DNA of 64,000 nucleotides from Ischnura elegans (GCF_921293095.1 NC_060246.1:111146941-111210940), one strand, 5' to 3'. Counted from the stretch's first letter, positions 22,212-33,025 are shown. The notes: generated from the sequence alone by a model not told the origin. Numbers and translations: made by a program.

Positions 22212-23676
22212 AGCCGATGTCCCACGGTCAAATTTGCGTCAAAATATTTTGATCCAAATTTGATGCAACTGACGCGCACCCTGTCCCACGGTCAAAATTT
22301 TGTCCAACTGGCTTTTGGTCCTATCGTTTGTACAAATCACCGATTTGTACAAATGGATAGGACAGGTTCTAAATTTTCATCCAATTGGATGAAACCAACC
22401 AATCACAGGGCCTTTGACAAAAAAGCATCGCCAAGCGCTGACACACAGGACAAATACGTTAAACTTATTTATCGTCTGCATGAGTATTTTAATTAATAAT
22501 TATGTATATTTATGGACACAAAAATAAACTTTGTTGTATTCCACACAGTATGCATTGAAAACCCAACCGGTTTCCACCTTTTCAGGTCGTTATCTTAATC
22601 GTAAACCTCTAGATAAGGACCTGAAAAGATCGAAACCGGTTGAGTTTTTTCATTAGTATTGTATGGAATACTAAAAGGTTTAGTTTTAAATTTATAATAT
22701 CACCATACCACGAAGTGAATTCACAAAACATTATTTAAAATATATATATACGTTCGTAATCGTCTATTTCATCGCCTGGTGTGGCCTTAAAGGTAAATAT
22801 GAGCAAAAATTTGTCTTAGTGATAGGCGATGGAAGCTCTCAAATAGGAAATCCGTAATAATCAGTTTATCTTAAATAGAAAGAAAGCGATCTTTAGAATC
22901 GCAATACCAGGAGGGATGTTTTGGAAATAATAAAAGATTTACTTAAGGTATCGAGGCCGAATTTTACGCTTTATGGAAGGCATACAATGCGAGCGAGCAG
23001 CTGGAGAAATGACTTATATGAACTGACAATTGTACCTGTGAAACACTACAGCTGCCCGTTTCTATTACTGTGATTATAGGATAAGGACCTTATTTTAGAA
23101 ACTGCTAGATTAGGAGAGAAAAATGTGATTTAAATGCACGCTTACAGCACTATTCATAACATCTCCTCAACCACAATGTCCATCATTTATTAATAACATT
23201 TTCCTCGCGGGAATAAACTGCCTCACGCTTGTATCCTGGCGTTTTATTCTGCCCTCAACCTTGCTGATAAGGAACATGAAAATATCCTGACTTGTCGTCA
23301 ATTATTATCGATAATAAACGGGAACATCGGCGACCAACTCCTTCTCCAACATGTTTAGCATGCTTATTCCAACGCTTTCATACCCCTTTTCCAGCCAAGG
23401 CCAAATTCAGCATTCCTTCTGTTTTCTTTTTTTCGCATCTTTAATGTTCAAGAGGCCTGTTCAAACAATTTCGCCTGCTTAAAAAGAAAGAATCCTCCAC
23501 CTCCACAAGTTTCCTAGTTGTTTACATAAATATCGTCTTTCGTTTGTTTTTGATCAAAATGAGATGCATCGTGGGACACCCCCAGTCCAGTTGTATCAAA
23601 ATATTTGCATCAAAATTTTTGGACAAAAATTTTGATCAAAATATTTTGACGCAAATTTGACCGTGGGACATCGGCT
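22212..23676. mobile_element. non-autonomous PIF/Harbinger-type element
   Basis: The terminal inverted repeats begin AGCCGATGTCCCACGGTCAA and match perfectly for about 43 bp through TTTTGATC. Both ends are flanked by TTA (22209-22211 and 23677-23679), the TWA-type 3 bp target duplication of PIF/Harbinger. The element is 1465 bp with no transposase. It is nested in the 3.7 kb TIR element. Confidence 0.85.
22545..22680. mobile_element. foldback insert with AACCGGTTTC arms
   Basis: The left arm carries AACCGGTTTCCACCTTTTCA and the right arm the inverse, TGAAAAGATCGAAACCGGTT. Outer bases GTATTCCACACAGTAT and ATTGTATGGAATAC also pair imperfectly. It lies inside the Harbinger-type element. Each arm looks like a decayed hammerhead-like core (CTGAAAAG...GAAACCGGT). 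Confidence 0.65.
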
Positions 23677-23970
23677 TTAGAAATTTTTCATACTACCCAT
23701 CGGAGCGAGTTTTCTCCCATCCGAACGGGAGAAACAGTTCTCTCTACCAAGTTACGGACTTGGGTGGGGAGACAATTTTGGGCGACAACTCTCTCTCCCA
23801 AACGAGGCGCCCCAAGTTACCGACTTGCCCTCCAGTTGTTACGTGCGAGGGTTCAAAAACAACTATTCCTATTTCCGGAACACTTAAAACACATTTATTT
23901 CCGTAAAAAGTTGTACACAGTAACTCTTATTTCGTTCCCAAACACAATATCTTCAATCCTCCGTTTGTTG

Positions 23971-24948
23971 TAGTGATGGGTCGATCATGAACGATTCGAT
24001 CAAAAAGATTGAATCACTAGGTGAATCAAATGACTCATGATTCATTTCGTTAAACAAGTCGATCATCAATCATCAATCACTCCGACTTCCGGTTTCATAT
24101 CAATCATCTCGGTTTCCGGTTTGATTCAAAATTTGGAACGACCGATGCTTAATCTCTTTTCGTCAGGGCAGAAATAGTTGTGATAAAATTAAATACTATG
24201 TTATGAAGAACTGAATACTTGTGTAATCTTTTTCTTAAATGTTTTCCAGCAGTTATCAGTATTAATAACACCAATACACGTAAAAGGAAAATATTAAGAT
24301 GACTCCTGTAGGAGAACGTCAAGAAGTAAAGGTTAAAGCTGGTTATATTTTATTGTGCCGTTCATAAAATTATCCTGCAGATCAGATTCATGCATAGTGT
24401 GTGGTGTATTTTGTGTTATATTTTGATCAACTATAGTTGGAAATTATTTTATTAGTGTTAAGAAACTGTGGCAGTTTCGCCTTCCCAAATATTTTCATGA
24501 CACTGCTTCCTTCATTTTTGCAATCTAATTTACTCATCTAGGAATTCACAATTAAAATAGTATATGAAATGATAATATGGATAGCAATCAGCGTTACCAA
24601 TGCTCTTCGCAGATGAGGCAGTATTTATTCGATTATTCAAAGTGATTTATTACATCCATTGATTGAGTCTTTTCGATCTTGATTCCTTTTGAGTCTTTTC
24701 GATCATGATTCCTTTTGAGTCTTTTCAATCATGACTCCTTTGAGTCTTTTCGATCATAGTGATTGAATCTTGATTTGAGTCTTTTCGATCATAGTGATTG
24801 AATCTTGATTTGAGTCTTTTCGATCATAGTGATTGAATCTTGATTTGAGTCTTTTCGATCATAGTGATTGAATCAATTGATTGAATCACTTATGTGACTC
24901 GAGTCAAAATGATTGAATCACTAAAATGATCGATTTTGCCCATCACTA
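23971..24948. mobile_element. non-autonomous hAT element with 35 bp array
   Basis: The ends are TAGTGATGGG and CCCATCACTA, flanked by a perfect 8 bp target duplication GTTTGTTG (23963-23970 and 24949-24956), diagnostic for hAT. The 978 bp body has no transposase but is full of GATCAT and GATTGAATCA motifs, presumably subterminal binding sites, plus the tandem array at 24661-24900. Confidence 0.93.
24661..24900 (+). repeat. 35 bp tandem array in the hAT element
   Basis: The unit GATTGAATCTTGATTTGAGT plus CTTTTCGATCATAGT recurs at a 35 bp period from 24761 (starts at 24761, 24796, 24831). It is preceded by shorter diverged versions of GAGTCTTTTCGATCAT from 24661. Confidence 0.9.
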
Positions 24949-25184
24949 GTTTGTTGATCTCCCCGTCGTTAAAATAAATAAACCGCGTTGTCAAGGATGA
25001 TTCCTCCGCTACAATATCCTTGTACGCACTTATGCACATGCTTTTCTTCATACATTCTCACAAGTAAGACCCACATGCGCCTTTTTCTATTACTTGAGAC
25101 AACTAAGCTATCTTTTGTAGGACGAGGAAGGAATGACATTTTCAGAGCCTGCGAACTCAGTATTAGTAGTTAGTGACTGACAAT

Positions 25185-26480
25185 GAGATAATACTCTAGT
25201 AAAGTAACTGAAGCCTCGGCGTAGAAATGAGGAGTGCGAGACGGCTAAATCATGCTCGAAACTCACTATAACTTAAAACTTGCCCATTCCAAAGCGCTGT
25301 TGTCATTTTCCGATGGTTTGCAGCTACGTTTTTAACAAAGTTAACAAATTCTTTATTTTCCATCGAAAAAACACGGTTCGAAGACGTACTTGATTGTACG
25401 ATTGGCATGAGTACGATGCAAACAATAATATTTTGATGATTGGATTGATTTATTGATTTTCAAATTGCAGTCAGAGCGGTCACTATTTGGTAGGGAAGCC
25501 CCCTACTCGGAAGGACGAGGAGACAGGCCAGCGAGCGTGAGCGCGTCGAGGAAAGGTTTCCGGATTAGCGACCCTTCCGAGGGTGCACCACGCCCATCCT
25601 GGGACTACCTGATTCACAGCCTCACGAAACGCATCATAAGCAGTTGTGTAACACTCCACAACTAAATATTTTAATGGATCACTTTATTGTAAAAATCAAT
25701 GATTTTTTACTTTACTATTAGACCAATTTAATGTTTCCCAATTGAGCAAAAAATAATGTTTACCCAGGTTAAAAATTACTATGGAATCACTCCTACGTTA
25801 TTTTGACTTTAACCCGATAAGTAATCGACATTGAATCCACTCAGCGGTTATCGAAGAGTACAGCTAGGCTAGCGGGTCCTCATTGTTTCCTCAGCATCCG
25901 AGATGCTGCCAAATCGTTTTCAATCGATCGACAATGGTACCCTCCGACATACCATCAAACCAATTCTCGTGGATAGAGCGTGCGTTATGAATCCTTTTTA
26001 GTGGGGTTTGGTCATCATAGGGCATCTTATGGTACGGTGATTTTTCTGTTAGAAACATTTGTCTTACAATGTTTTACCGCATATATGAAGCATGGGAAAT
26101 TATTAGTGATGGTTAAATTTCCCGGGCAATGGCTACACTACTGCTCTCTAACAGATAAATGTAGAACTGCTTGATGTTCCGCTCACAGAAATTCATCTGT
26201 TAGCGATTTGTTTTGAACTCTATGATGCCTATGATGATGATGATGCTCTATGGTTTTGAACATGAACATGCATATGCATGTTCATGGTTTTGAATATATT
26301 CCACGATGTCACACACCATAACATACTTTCCGTCTAAAGAACGGCCTGATTTGTATTAGATGGGATAACTTCGTTTGCGGAAAAAGTTTTTAGGCATTGA
26401 CACCGAGTGCAATCGATGCATATTGATACACTGATAATATTTTGCTGCACGGGAAACCTATCTCTAATTGTGTTTGAGCC
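25185..26480. other. upstream of ASCC1; unplaced exon-like patch at 25467-25665
   Basis: Mostly AT-rich DNA. At 25465-25665 a GC-richer patch follows AAATTGCAG and stays open for about 66 codons (ending ISSCVTLHN) before a stop, but it matches no family I recognise and could be a transposon scrap or non-coding. A perfect 26 bp palindrome lies at 26261-26286. The ASCC1 promoter must lie in or near this stretch, but no TATA or other box is convincing. Confidence 0.4.
26261..26286. repeat. perfect 26 bp palindrome
   Basis: CATGAACATGCAT followed by its exact reverse complement ATGCATGTTCATG, with no loop, about 195 bp upstream of the ASCC1 start codon. It is preceded by a short GATGAT run. Confidence 0.9.
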
Positions 26481-29400
26481 ATGGATGTCATGCGACCAGA
26501 GCTAAAATGGGTTGACGGCTGTTGCTTTAGGATAAACGTAGTTGATCCTTCAATATGCCAGGAAGAAAAGGTGCCGACTTACTCGAGGAATCTGCAGGAG
26601 TATGATGATGGTAACTGTTCTTTGTTCTGGGCTGTTTTCTGGTGTATATTAACCTCTAAATTAATGGACCAATTGCGTCTAATGAATGATAATTTCAGAG
26701 CCCGAATGTCTTGCAAATCCTGCAATAGATAATGTACAAATTGTATGTGATGATACTGGTAAATTTACCGCGAGTCTACATGTTGCCAGGTATTTATGAA
26801 TATTTCAATCATTTTTTTGTTTTTGGGTATGCGGCATTTCAAGTCGTTCAGAACTGTACTCTCCTAGTTGTTTCTTCCTGTAGCGCCTACTTTCCTCTCA
26901 TCATTGGCTCGAGAGGGACAACTCGCAAGCGGTTGGAGACAGAAACTCGAACCCACATATTCATACCGAAAATGGGCCAGGAGGGTGACATAAGTAAGGA
27001 CTAAAAACATTCTTTTTAGTGCAGGCTCATGCATAAGTTAACTCTGTGTCGATGAGTATAATAGTCCTGTGAAATGGCTTAAAAATTCTTGTAAGAAATT
27101 TTCAATTGTGTTAAGGATACTTCTGTATCATGGAATAGAATCCTAATAACATGATTGATTTATTTCTCGATTGAACTCAAGTGACAGGCCGAATTAATGG
27201 TCAATCTCAATATTCACAAATTAATCAGTATAATTAAGGAAGTACACAGCCATAGTATAGTCTTCTAGTATAAATCACATCAGATTCAGTCATTTCAGTC
27301 GACAACATGAGGTAATGTTTTACAACATTGTTATCATTCTTATCACTGCAGTAGTAATTGTTTCTCTCACATTATCCATTTAAAGGTGAATTTTCAGAGT
27401 GATTATATGTTATATAATTTAAGGAAAAGAAAGACTGGTCTCAAATGAAAATTGGAAGTACAAAGTTGTATTCTTTCATTACAAAACTAGCATTTGCCAA
27501 TATATATTGTGTCAAGTATGTAGTGTGCATGGAATATGGCATTTACTATTACTTGCAATATCGAATGGTGCACTTGGAATCTTGATCAAACCTTCCCTTT
27601 TTCAAAGTTTTACCATCACACATTTTCAATGCAGTGTTATCTTACTCCTGATTCCCATGTATAATGGGTAGATATTGAAGTGAACTTTATGCAAGTGGCT
27701 GAGAAATATAATATTGAATACAAAAGTAGTTGCTTAAGAACGCGTTGACTCCTCCATTTCTGCATTTCATTCGTATTTGCTGATCAGCTTCTCCTGAAGT
27801 CACGTTACATTCTGTTCAGCTGCTGCAATGTTGTCCAATGCTGAAGTACAAACAATGCAAAGAAGGAAATTAATCGGGAAGACTTCCTAAAATTGTAGCC
27901 ATAAGAGCCAGATGAGGTACCTATTTGCTCTCCGACATCCTCTAGTTGTGCCTCTAAGTTTTGCAGAATACCTTACTACTGAGTCACTTGGCCCTGTCGT
28001 GTACTTGTGCAACAGGTCTTAAATTTTTAGTTTTTTAACCATATCTCCAATTTTTATTTTTGCAAAATCATTTTCTTGATTTTAAAATGTAAATACTATT
28101 ACGTTCTACCAAGCTGATTTTTTTTTCAAAAATTTTGACTGAAAACTAATCATTTACATAAGTTTGAAATTTTCAAAATTGAATTCAAAATTTTAGGAAA
28201 CAATAGACACTGAAAAAAATATCTAGGTATGTTGTAACCCCTACTATAAAGTGTTCCACCAATTTTAAAAATCTGAAAAAAATTAGTATTATACTTTAGA
28301 GTAGGGGTTGCATCATATATTTTTTCAGTGTCTATCGTTTCCTTAAATTTTGAATTCAATTTTTAAAATTTCAAACTTTTGTAAAAGTTTAGCTTTCGAT
28401 CAAAAAATTTAAAAAAAATCAGGATGGTAGCATTAATAATAAAATAAATTGGTTAATTAAATTATAATTAAATAGTATAAATATAATAATAGCATTTACA
28501 TTTTAAAATCAAGAAAACAATTTTACAAAAATAAAAATTGGAGATATGGTTAAAAAACTAAAAATCGTGTTTCAATTTTTTTGGGATTATTATCCATAGT
28601 TATGACCTAAAACTTTGAGGAAACAAATTATTTTGGATGCTCTTTAAATGTACATTTTTTTAGTTTTCAAAATACCTAGGGGGCACTTTCATACCATCTT
28701 AACCTGCTAGACCCTTTATGCTTACAGGATAGTTTCCTGTATCAAAGAAAACGAACAAAAGGCATTGATTGCGATTCGTTCTCGAAAATTATTGTATTTA
28801 TAACGTACAATTTTTTTGGTTTTAGAAATCCTAGTTGAGACGAATTTTAATGGTCAATTTTTACCTCATTTGAAAAAGGCCAGATCTGCACCCATGCGAG
28901 GCCACTCCATGTGACGTCACAGGGACCTAAATTCTATAAGAGTAGTCAGGAGTTTTACACCGCCTGATATTATCAATGCATGCTTGTGACACAGAGCTCA
29001 GGGAAACATTTCTTAATAATCACCTATTAAAATTGCCTAAGGTTGGAAAGTTTCCTTCATTTGATAGGGTATTAATTATCCTCATTTAAGCCAAGTGCTA
29101 CCTGCTAGCAGCCTGCATCGTAGTGGCACTCAAAGCCTCGTCGCGTTTTCGAGTGCTTGAAAATTTTCACTTTTCATTTAATCGCAAACAATAGATATCA
29201 TCATTTAAAAATTTACAATCGTGAAATACGTAATCCAGGAGTAATAATCTTTTGATTTAGGCAATGAAAAAAATAGGAAACCACCCTATTGTGTTTTCGT
29301 TTGTATATGAGTGGAAAGCTAGATAGTTATGTATGCCCTTCTATTAAATCATTCCTTTGTTTAAACAGAAATCAAAGGACTGGACCACAAGGGAGTATCT

Positions 29401-32400
29401 GCTGCCTGCAGACGCATAGGGTTAATTGTGATGTCTTCACGCCAAAGGCAGGCTTTCACACACTTTCTCTCTCTATCGATGGCTGGAGAAGAGATCCAGA
29501 AGTATTTCCTAAAGTACAAAGTTCTTCTTTCTTAATTTAATTATTTCCTCCAGTTTAAGGTAAAGTGTTTTCATTTAATTATGAACATCACGTTAGCAAT
29601 ATTTTTAGTTTGTGTTGATCACATTGTCTTGATAACTATATCAGTGGTGGCTAAATTGCTAGCCACAATGGAATTTGACTCTTGGCAAAATTTTGGCCAA
29701 AGATAGTTTGGCAGCAGTTTGACTGGTCATAATTTGGCCTGTGTAAACTTAAGACATTTGCCTATAGTTGAGGGCAAGGGTGTAGCCACATTTAAGTGCT
29801 GGTTTCCATTAGTTCCCTGAAGTTAAGCGACATTGGTTCTAGACTAAAGCTGAATGGGTAACCATTCACACCTTAACTATGTTGATCTTGTCTGCTGTTT
29901 GCAAGTGGTTGACAGGATAGAGATGAGGTTGGCACAGTGGACCAAGATTGTTCTGAGTACCAGAGCACCTTATGTAGGCCAACCATGTAATCTACCATAT
30001 TTGCCCTTTTGTATTGTTCGTTGTATTGAAGGCCCTAGCAGGATAAGATGGTGAAATTGGCCTCAGCGGTATAAAAATGAACGTGGCAGTAACTTCATGG
30101 AGAGATTGCTTTTCAAGCAATTGTTCTTTTGATGTTTCTAGGAACCATTGAAGATCAAACTTTATTTGCTTGTAAATACATATCTGTTGAAAATTAAGTT
30201 ACTGGGACAATTAAAAAACAAAGCAATGAATTCTTAGGAGATGCATCTAATTGTATGCATGTATTTCTTAATGCCCGCGGTCAGTCTTTTAGCCAGTGTT
30301 TAATAATCAAATATTAGAGGGCATACCTTTATTGTCTTACTGATGTGTTCATGGAATGCAGGTGGTAAGTATGAATGAAATGTAAATGTTTATTGCTGGT
30401 AATTTTTGGACTCAATTATGTATGTACATATACATTTCCTAATAATTAATAATTTTAATATTCATGTACTTTTTTGTGCTTAATGTTTGAAAGTTATATT
30501 TTATTGGCTATTATTAAAGCTGTTAGATCAAATAAGTTTATTAGTGGTAGCAGGAATTGTTTCAGTGCAGTTTACAGGGAATGTCTTTTCAGCTTTTTTG
30601 TTGTGTATCTGATTTTTAGAAAGATGTGCTGGAGGCTTGCAGAGATAGCCGAGGTATTTGTGAATCTGTATTTCAGCGGGAACAGAAGTTGCATTTGACC
30701 CTTGGCACTCTCGCCTTGTTGGACAAAGTAGAACGGGAACAGGCGGCCAAGACCCTTGAAGATGCATTCACAGATGTTATCATGTAAGCTCTTATTTTTT
30801 TGTGGCAAATTAATTGTACAGTCCCAGACAGAAAAGTATTATCACCTAGGATCTGAAATTTTTTCCCAAATTAACACTGAATTGGCAATGCGGCTGAAAA
30901 AAACCACTCTAAGCATCGAGTGAGGGCTTTCTTCCTTGCAGGTCTGAAGTGGGAGAATTCCTCAATTATGGTTTTCATAATATGCAAAATAATACTTGCG
31001 TGGATGCATAAATGTCCCATATTTATTATTAATCTTAGTATGAATAGACATTTGTGAATTAACTCTTTCACTGCATATGATGTTGTCACAGATTGCCTAT
31101 TTCTCTTTGCACACTAATGGCTCTCATTGACAAATCCATGTAATTTTCGTGTACAACATTTTTCTCATCAGCCCATTGCTGGAAGGACGCAGTTTGAAAG
31201 TTCAGATGAAAGGATTAGAGTATATGAATGATGATCCAGCAGAGGTGGATGTACTCTATGGCCAGGTCCAAGTGGTGGATGGGAATGGTGGTAGTGAGGA
31301 CATACTTCAGAAGCTAGCGGATGATGTTGCGGCATATTTTACACAAAAAGGTAATATTAATGATCAAATACCACTCCACTTATTAATGTAAAGGTTAAAT
31401 ATTATGAGCTCGTTCACCAATTTTTATTTATTCCAAATTAAGTTAGGGGTAGAAAAATAAAAGATACCAATTAATCTACTTTTTTCCATTCTCTGCCTAC
31501 TTTTCAGTGTTTGTGAAAAAAATTGAGTCTTATTCCTTTTGCTGATAAGATGATGATGCCATGAGCTGTTTTTGACTCTCTTATTTTCCATTGTTTTCCT
31601 CAATTAATGCTTCTTGTTGAATGAATATGTAAATATATCAGAGAAAATAATGGTGTCATCGACTCTTGAAAAGTGGGTGGCAACTTTTCCTTTTTCATGT
31701 TTTTAACTCACGAGACAGTACTGAGTGTGGAAGGTTTTTTTACTTTCTCTTAATTTTTATTTTTTCTATCTACCTAACAAATTGTTTTTATTTTGGGTCC
31801 TTAAGAATGACCCCAATCCAGTAGAAATTAAAAAATGAATGATACTTTCATTTCTGTTTAATGTAATATATTTATGAACAAAATTTAATCTTTTTTTTAT
31901 TCTAAATGCTTTTCGTATAGGCATATTTAATCATGGCTTATAATTTGTTTTTAACTACCTATTATTGTTAAATTATCAGTGTATAGAGTTGACCTTTATG
32001 GACATTTTCCTGTTTCTCAAATATAGAAAAATTGCATCTGACAAAATGTTGTGTAAAATTTTCATATTTTGAGATAAAGGCAAATGATGTCCTGGATCTA
32101 CTCTCTGTATTCTGAAATTTCAACATGCTAACATAAGTTTTAAGCCAGTATTTCTTCACAAAATGACCAGTTGAGTAAGTGTGTTGAATCCTCTTGTGTG
32201 TGGAGTATTACCATTCTGTTTCATTTTTTTTTTGTCATGGAAAAAATAAGAGAGCTATTCCAGCATGATTATTCAACTAATGCTGTATTGAGACTAATTG
32301 CATACCGCATAAATTTTCTTGGTTTTTGCAGGATTCATGCAAAAGGAGTATGACAGGGTGAAGCTGCATGTTACTCTAATGAACACTATTTTTCGCAAAG

Positions 32401-32926
32401 AAGAGGAAGGTGTTAGTGAGGGTCTAAGGCCGGGTGAAGAGAATGATGGGCCGCCAAGGCGAGGAAAGCCACCTCCTCTGCGGAAGGCCAGGGAGACCTT
32501 TGATGCCAGGTCGATTCTTGAGGTGAGGCCATAATTTCTGGTAGCTACATTAGATTTCTTCACAATGTTTTAAATGGGTGGCACAATGCTGAAGTTTGAT
32601 ATGTAATTGAGTTTCAAGGATTAATGGTAAAGTAGGTTGCCAAAAAACCTCACTGTTTATGTAATTCTGTTTTAAAAAGGTACTAATCTAGAATCAAAAA
32701 AATTTGATATTATTTACTCGAAACTTGGGTATCTTGACTTTTTGTTTGGGTAGTTGTTTTCTTAAGTTGACAAGTGTTCTCTAACAGGTCTTCATGTTTC
32801 TTTCTCCAGAAATTTCAAGATTACTATTTTGGGGAACAAGTGATCGATACTTTGCATTTGTCGCAGCGATACTCGACTGGAAAAAATGGTTATTATCAAT
32901 CAACTGCCAAGATAATTCTGACGTGA
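26481..32926 (+). CDS. ASCC1: ASCC1, activating signal cointegrator 1 complex subunit 1
   Basis: Eight exons: 26481-26610, 26699-26789, 26884-26993, 29369-29520, 30620-30783, 31172-31350, 32332-32522 and 32810-32926. All phases agree and give 1134 nt, 377 aa. The N-terminus MDVMRPELKWVDGCCFRIN matches vertebrate MEVLRPQLIRIDGRNYRKN. A KH RNA-binding domain lies around residues 74-111 with its GxxG loop GSRG (82-85). A 2H-phosphoesterase/AKAP7-like domain follows, with the two HxT motifs HLT (186-188) and HVT (288-290). The conserved blocks LEYMNDDPAEVDVLY, VTLMNTIFRK and ETFDARSIL are present. ASCC1 belongs to the ASC-1 complex with ASCC2 and ASCC3, acting in alkylation-damage repair and transcription coactivation in the nucleus. 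All introns are GT-AG; the exon 4 donor (GTTCTT) is weak but gives gap-free alignment. Intron 3 (2.4 kb) is packed with repeats. Length is close to the human protein (357-400 aa). Confidence 0.95.
28022..28566. mobile_element. AT-rich long foldback element in ASCC1 intron 3
   Basis: The arms begin AAATTTTTAGTTTTTTAACC and CATATCTCCAATTTTTATTT and return as the inverse (AAAATTGGAGATATGG, TTAAAAAACTAAAAAT). They pair over about 80 bp at the outside, and an inner pair around AAACAATAGACACTGAAAAA / TTTTTTCAGTGTCTATCGTT pairs again. Total about 545 bp with no coding capacity. No target duplication found. Confidence 0.8.
28725..29290 (+). mobile_element. MITE, AATAGGGTAGTTTCC family, copy 1
   Basis: Shares most of its length with 47148-47816, including blocks such as CATTTGAAAA, CACTCCATGTGACGTCA, GAGCTCAGGGAAACAT, TTAATAATCAC and CACTTTTCATTTAATCGC. 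It ends AGGAAACCACCCTATT, the inverse of the left end seen in copy 2; its own left end (GGATAGTTTCCTG) is slightly worn. Located in ASCC1 intron 3, ending about 80 bp before exon 4. Confidence 0.85.
29795..29877 (+). repeat. 5S rRNA-like sequence (5S-derived SINE or pseudogene)
   Basis: The segment contains TGAAGTTAAGCGACATTGG and AAAGCTGAATGGGTAACC. These line up with the internal promoter region of animal 5S rRNA (CGAAGTTAAGCAGCATCGGG ... CTTGGATGGGTGACC) in the same order and spacing. The 5' half of 5S is not visible and several promoter bases differ, so it is not a working 5S gene. It lies in ASCC1 intron 4 on the sense strand. Confidence 0.6.
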
Positions 32927-33025
32927 TTTCATCTTCAACAACTAACAATTTTCTAGGGAAAATCTTTCTTGATGAGTGTCCGTAGTTATTTAGTCACTGA
33001 AGTGTGTCTGTCTTTTGCATTGGTA

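Larger units (their letters stand above)
20127..23832. mobile_element. 3.7 kb TIR DNA element, superfamily unassigned
   Basis: The left end reads GAGGGCAAGTCTGTAACT and the right end is its reverse complement with one mismatch (GAGGGCAAGTCGGTAACT). Both sides are bounded by CAG (20124-20126 and 23833-23835), an apparent 3 bp target duplication. Subterminal GC-rich DNA repeats CAAGTCCGTAA-like and GAGAAAGGAGA-like motifs in both orientations, as expected of transposase-binding sites. No transposase frame is present, so it is non-autonomous. It separates the PBS of Gypsy B from its LTR and itself contains a Harbinger-type element (22212-23676). A 3 bp duplication of CAG fits neither Harbinger (TWA) nor hAT (8 bp). 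Confidence 0.75.
14735..25180 (-). mobile_element. Ty3/gypsy LTR retrotransposon B (fossil, broken, nested insertions)
   Basis: A second, clearly different Gypsy element, also on the minus strand. Its body runs from a PBS at 20113-20125 to a polypurine-like run at about 14740. Its 5' LTR region begins on the plus strand with TGTTACGTGCGAGG at about 23838 and extends to about 25180. It is separated from the PBS by a 3.7 kb TIR transposon and is itself split by a hAT element. No matching 3' LTR was found; the A-element LTR abuts instead. The body is broken, with roughly eight breaks including a LINE insertion, and looks older than A. Confidence 0.8.
23836..25180 (-). repeat. 5' LTR region of Gypsy B, split by a hAT element
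   Basis: After the CAG that follows the TIR element, the sequence starts TTGTTACGTGCGAGGG. On the element's strand this would end ...CGTAACA next to the PBS, as an LTR should. It is interrupted at 23971-24948 by a hAT insertion and resumes with ATCTCCCCGTCG. The outer edge near 25180 is a guess, because no second LTR is available for comparison. Confidence 0.5.

Noticed and set aside
22260-22496. 78-codon frame in the Harbinger-type element
   Set aside because: It begins inside the terminal inverted repeat and shows no transposase or accessory-protein motif.
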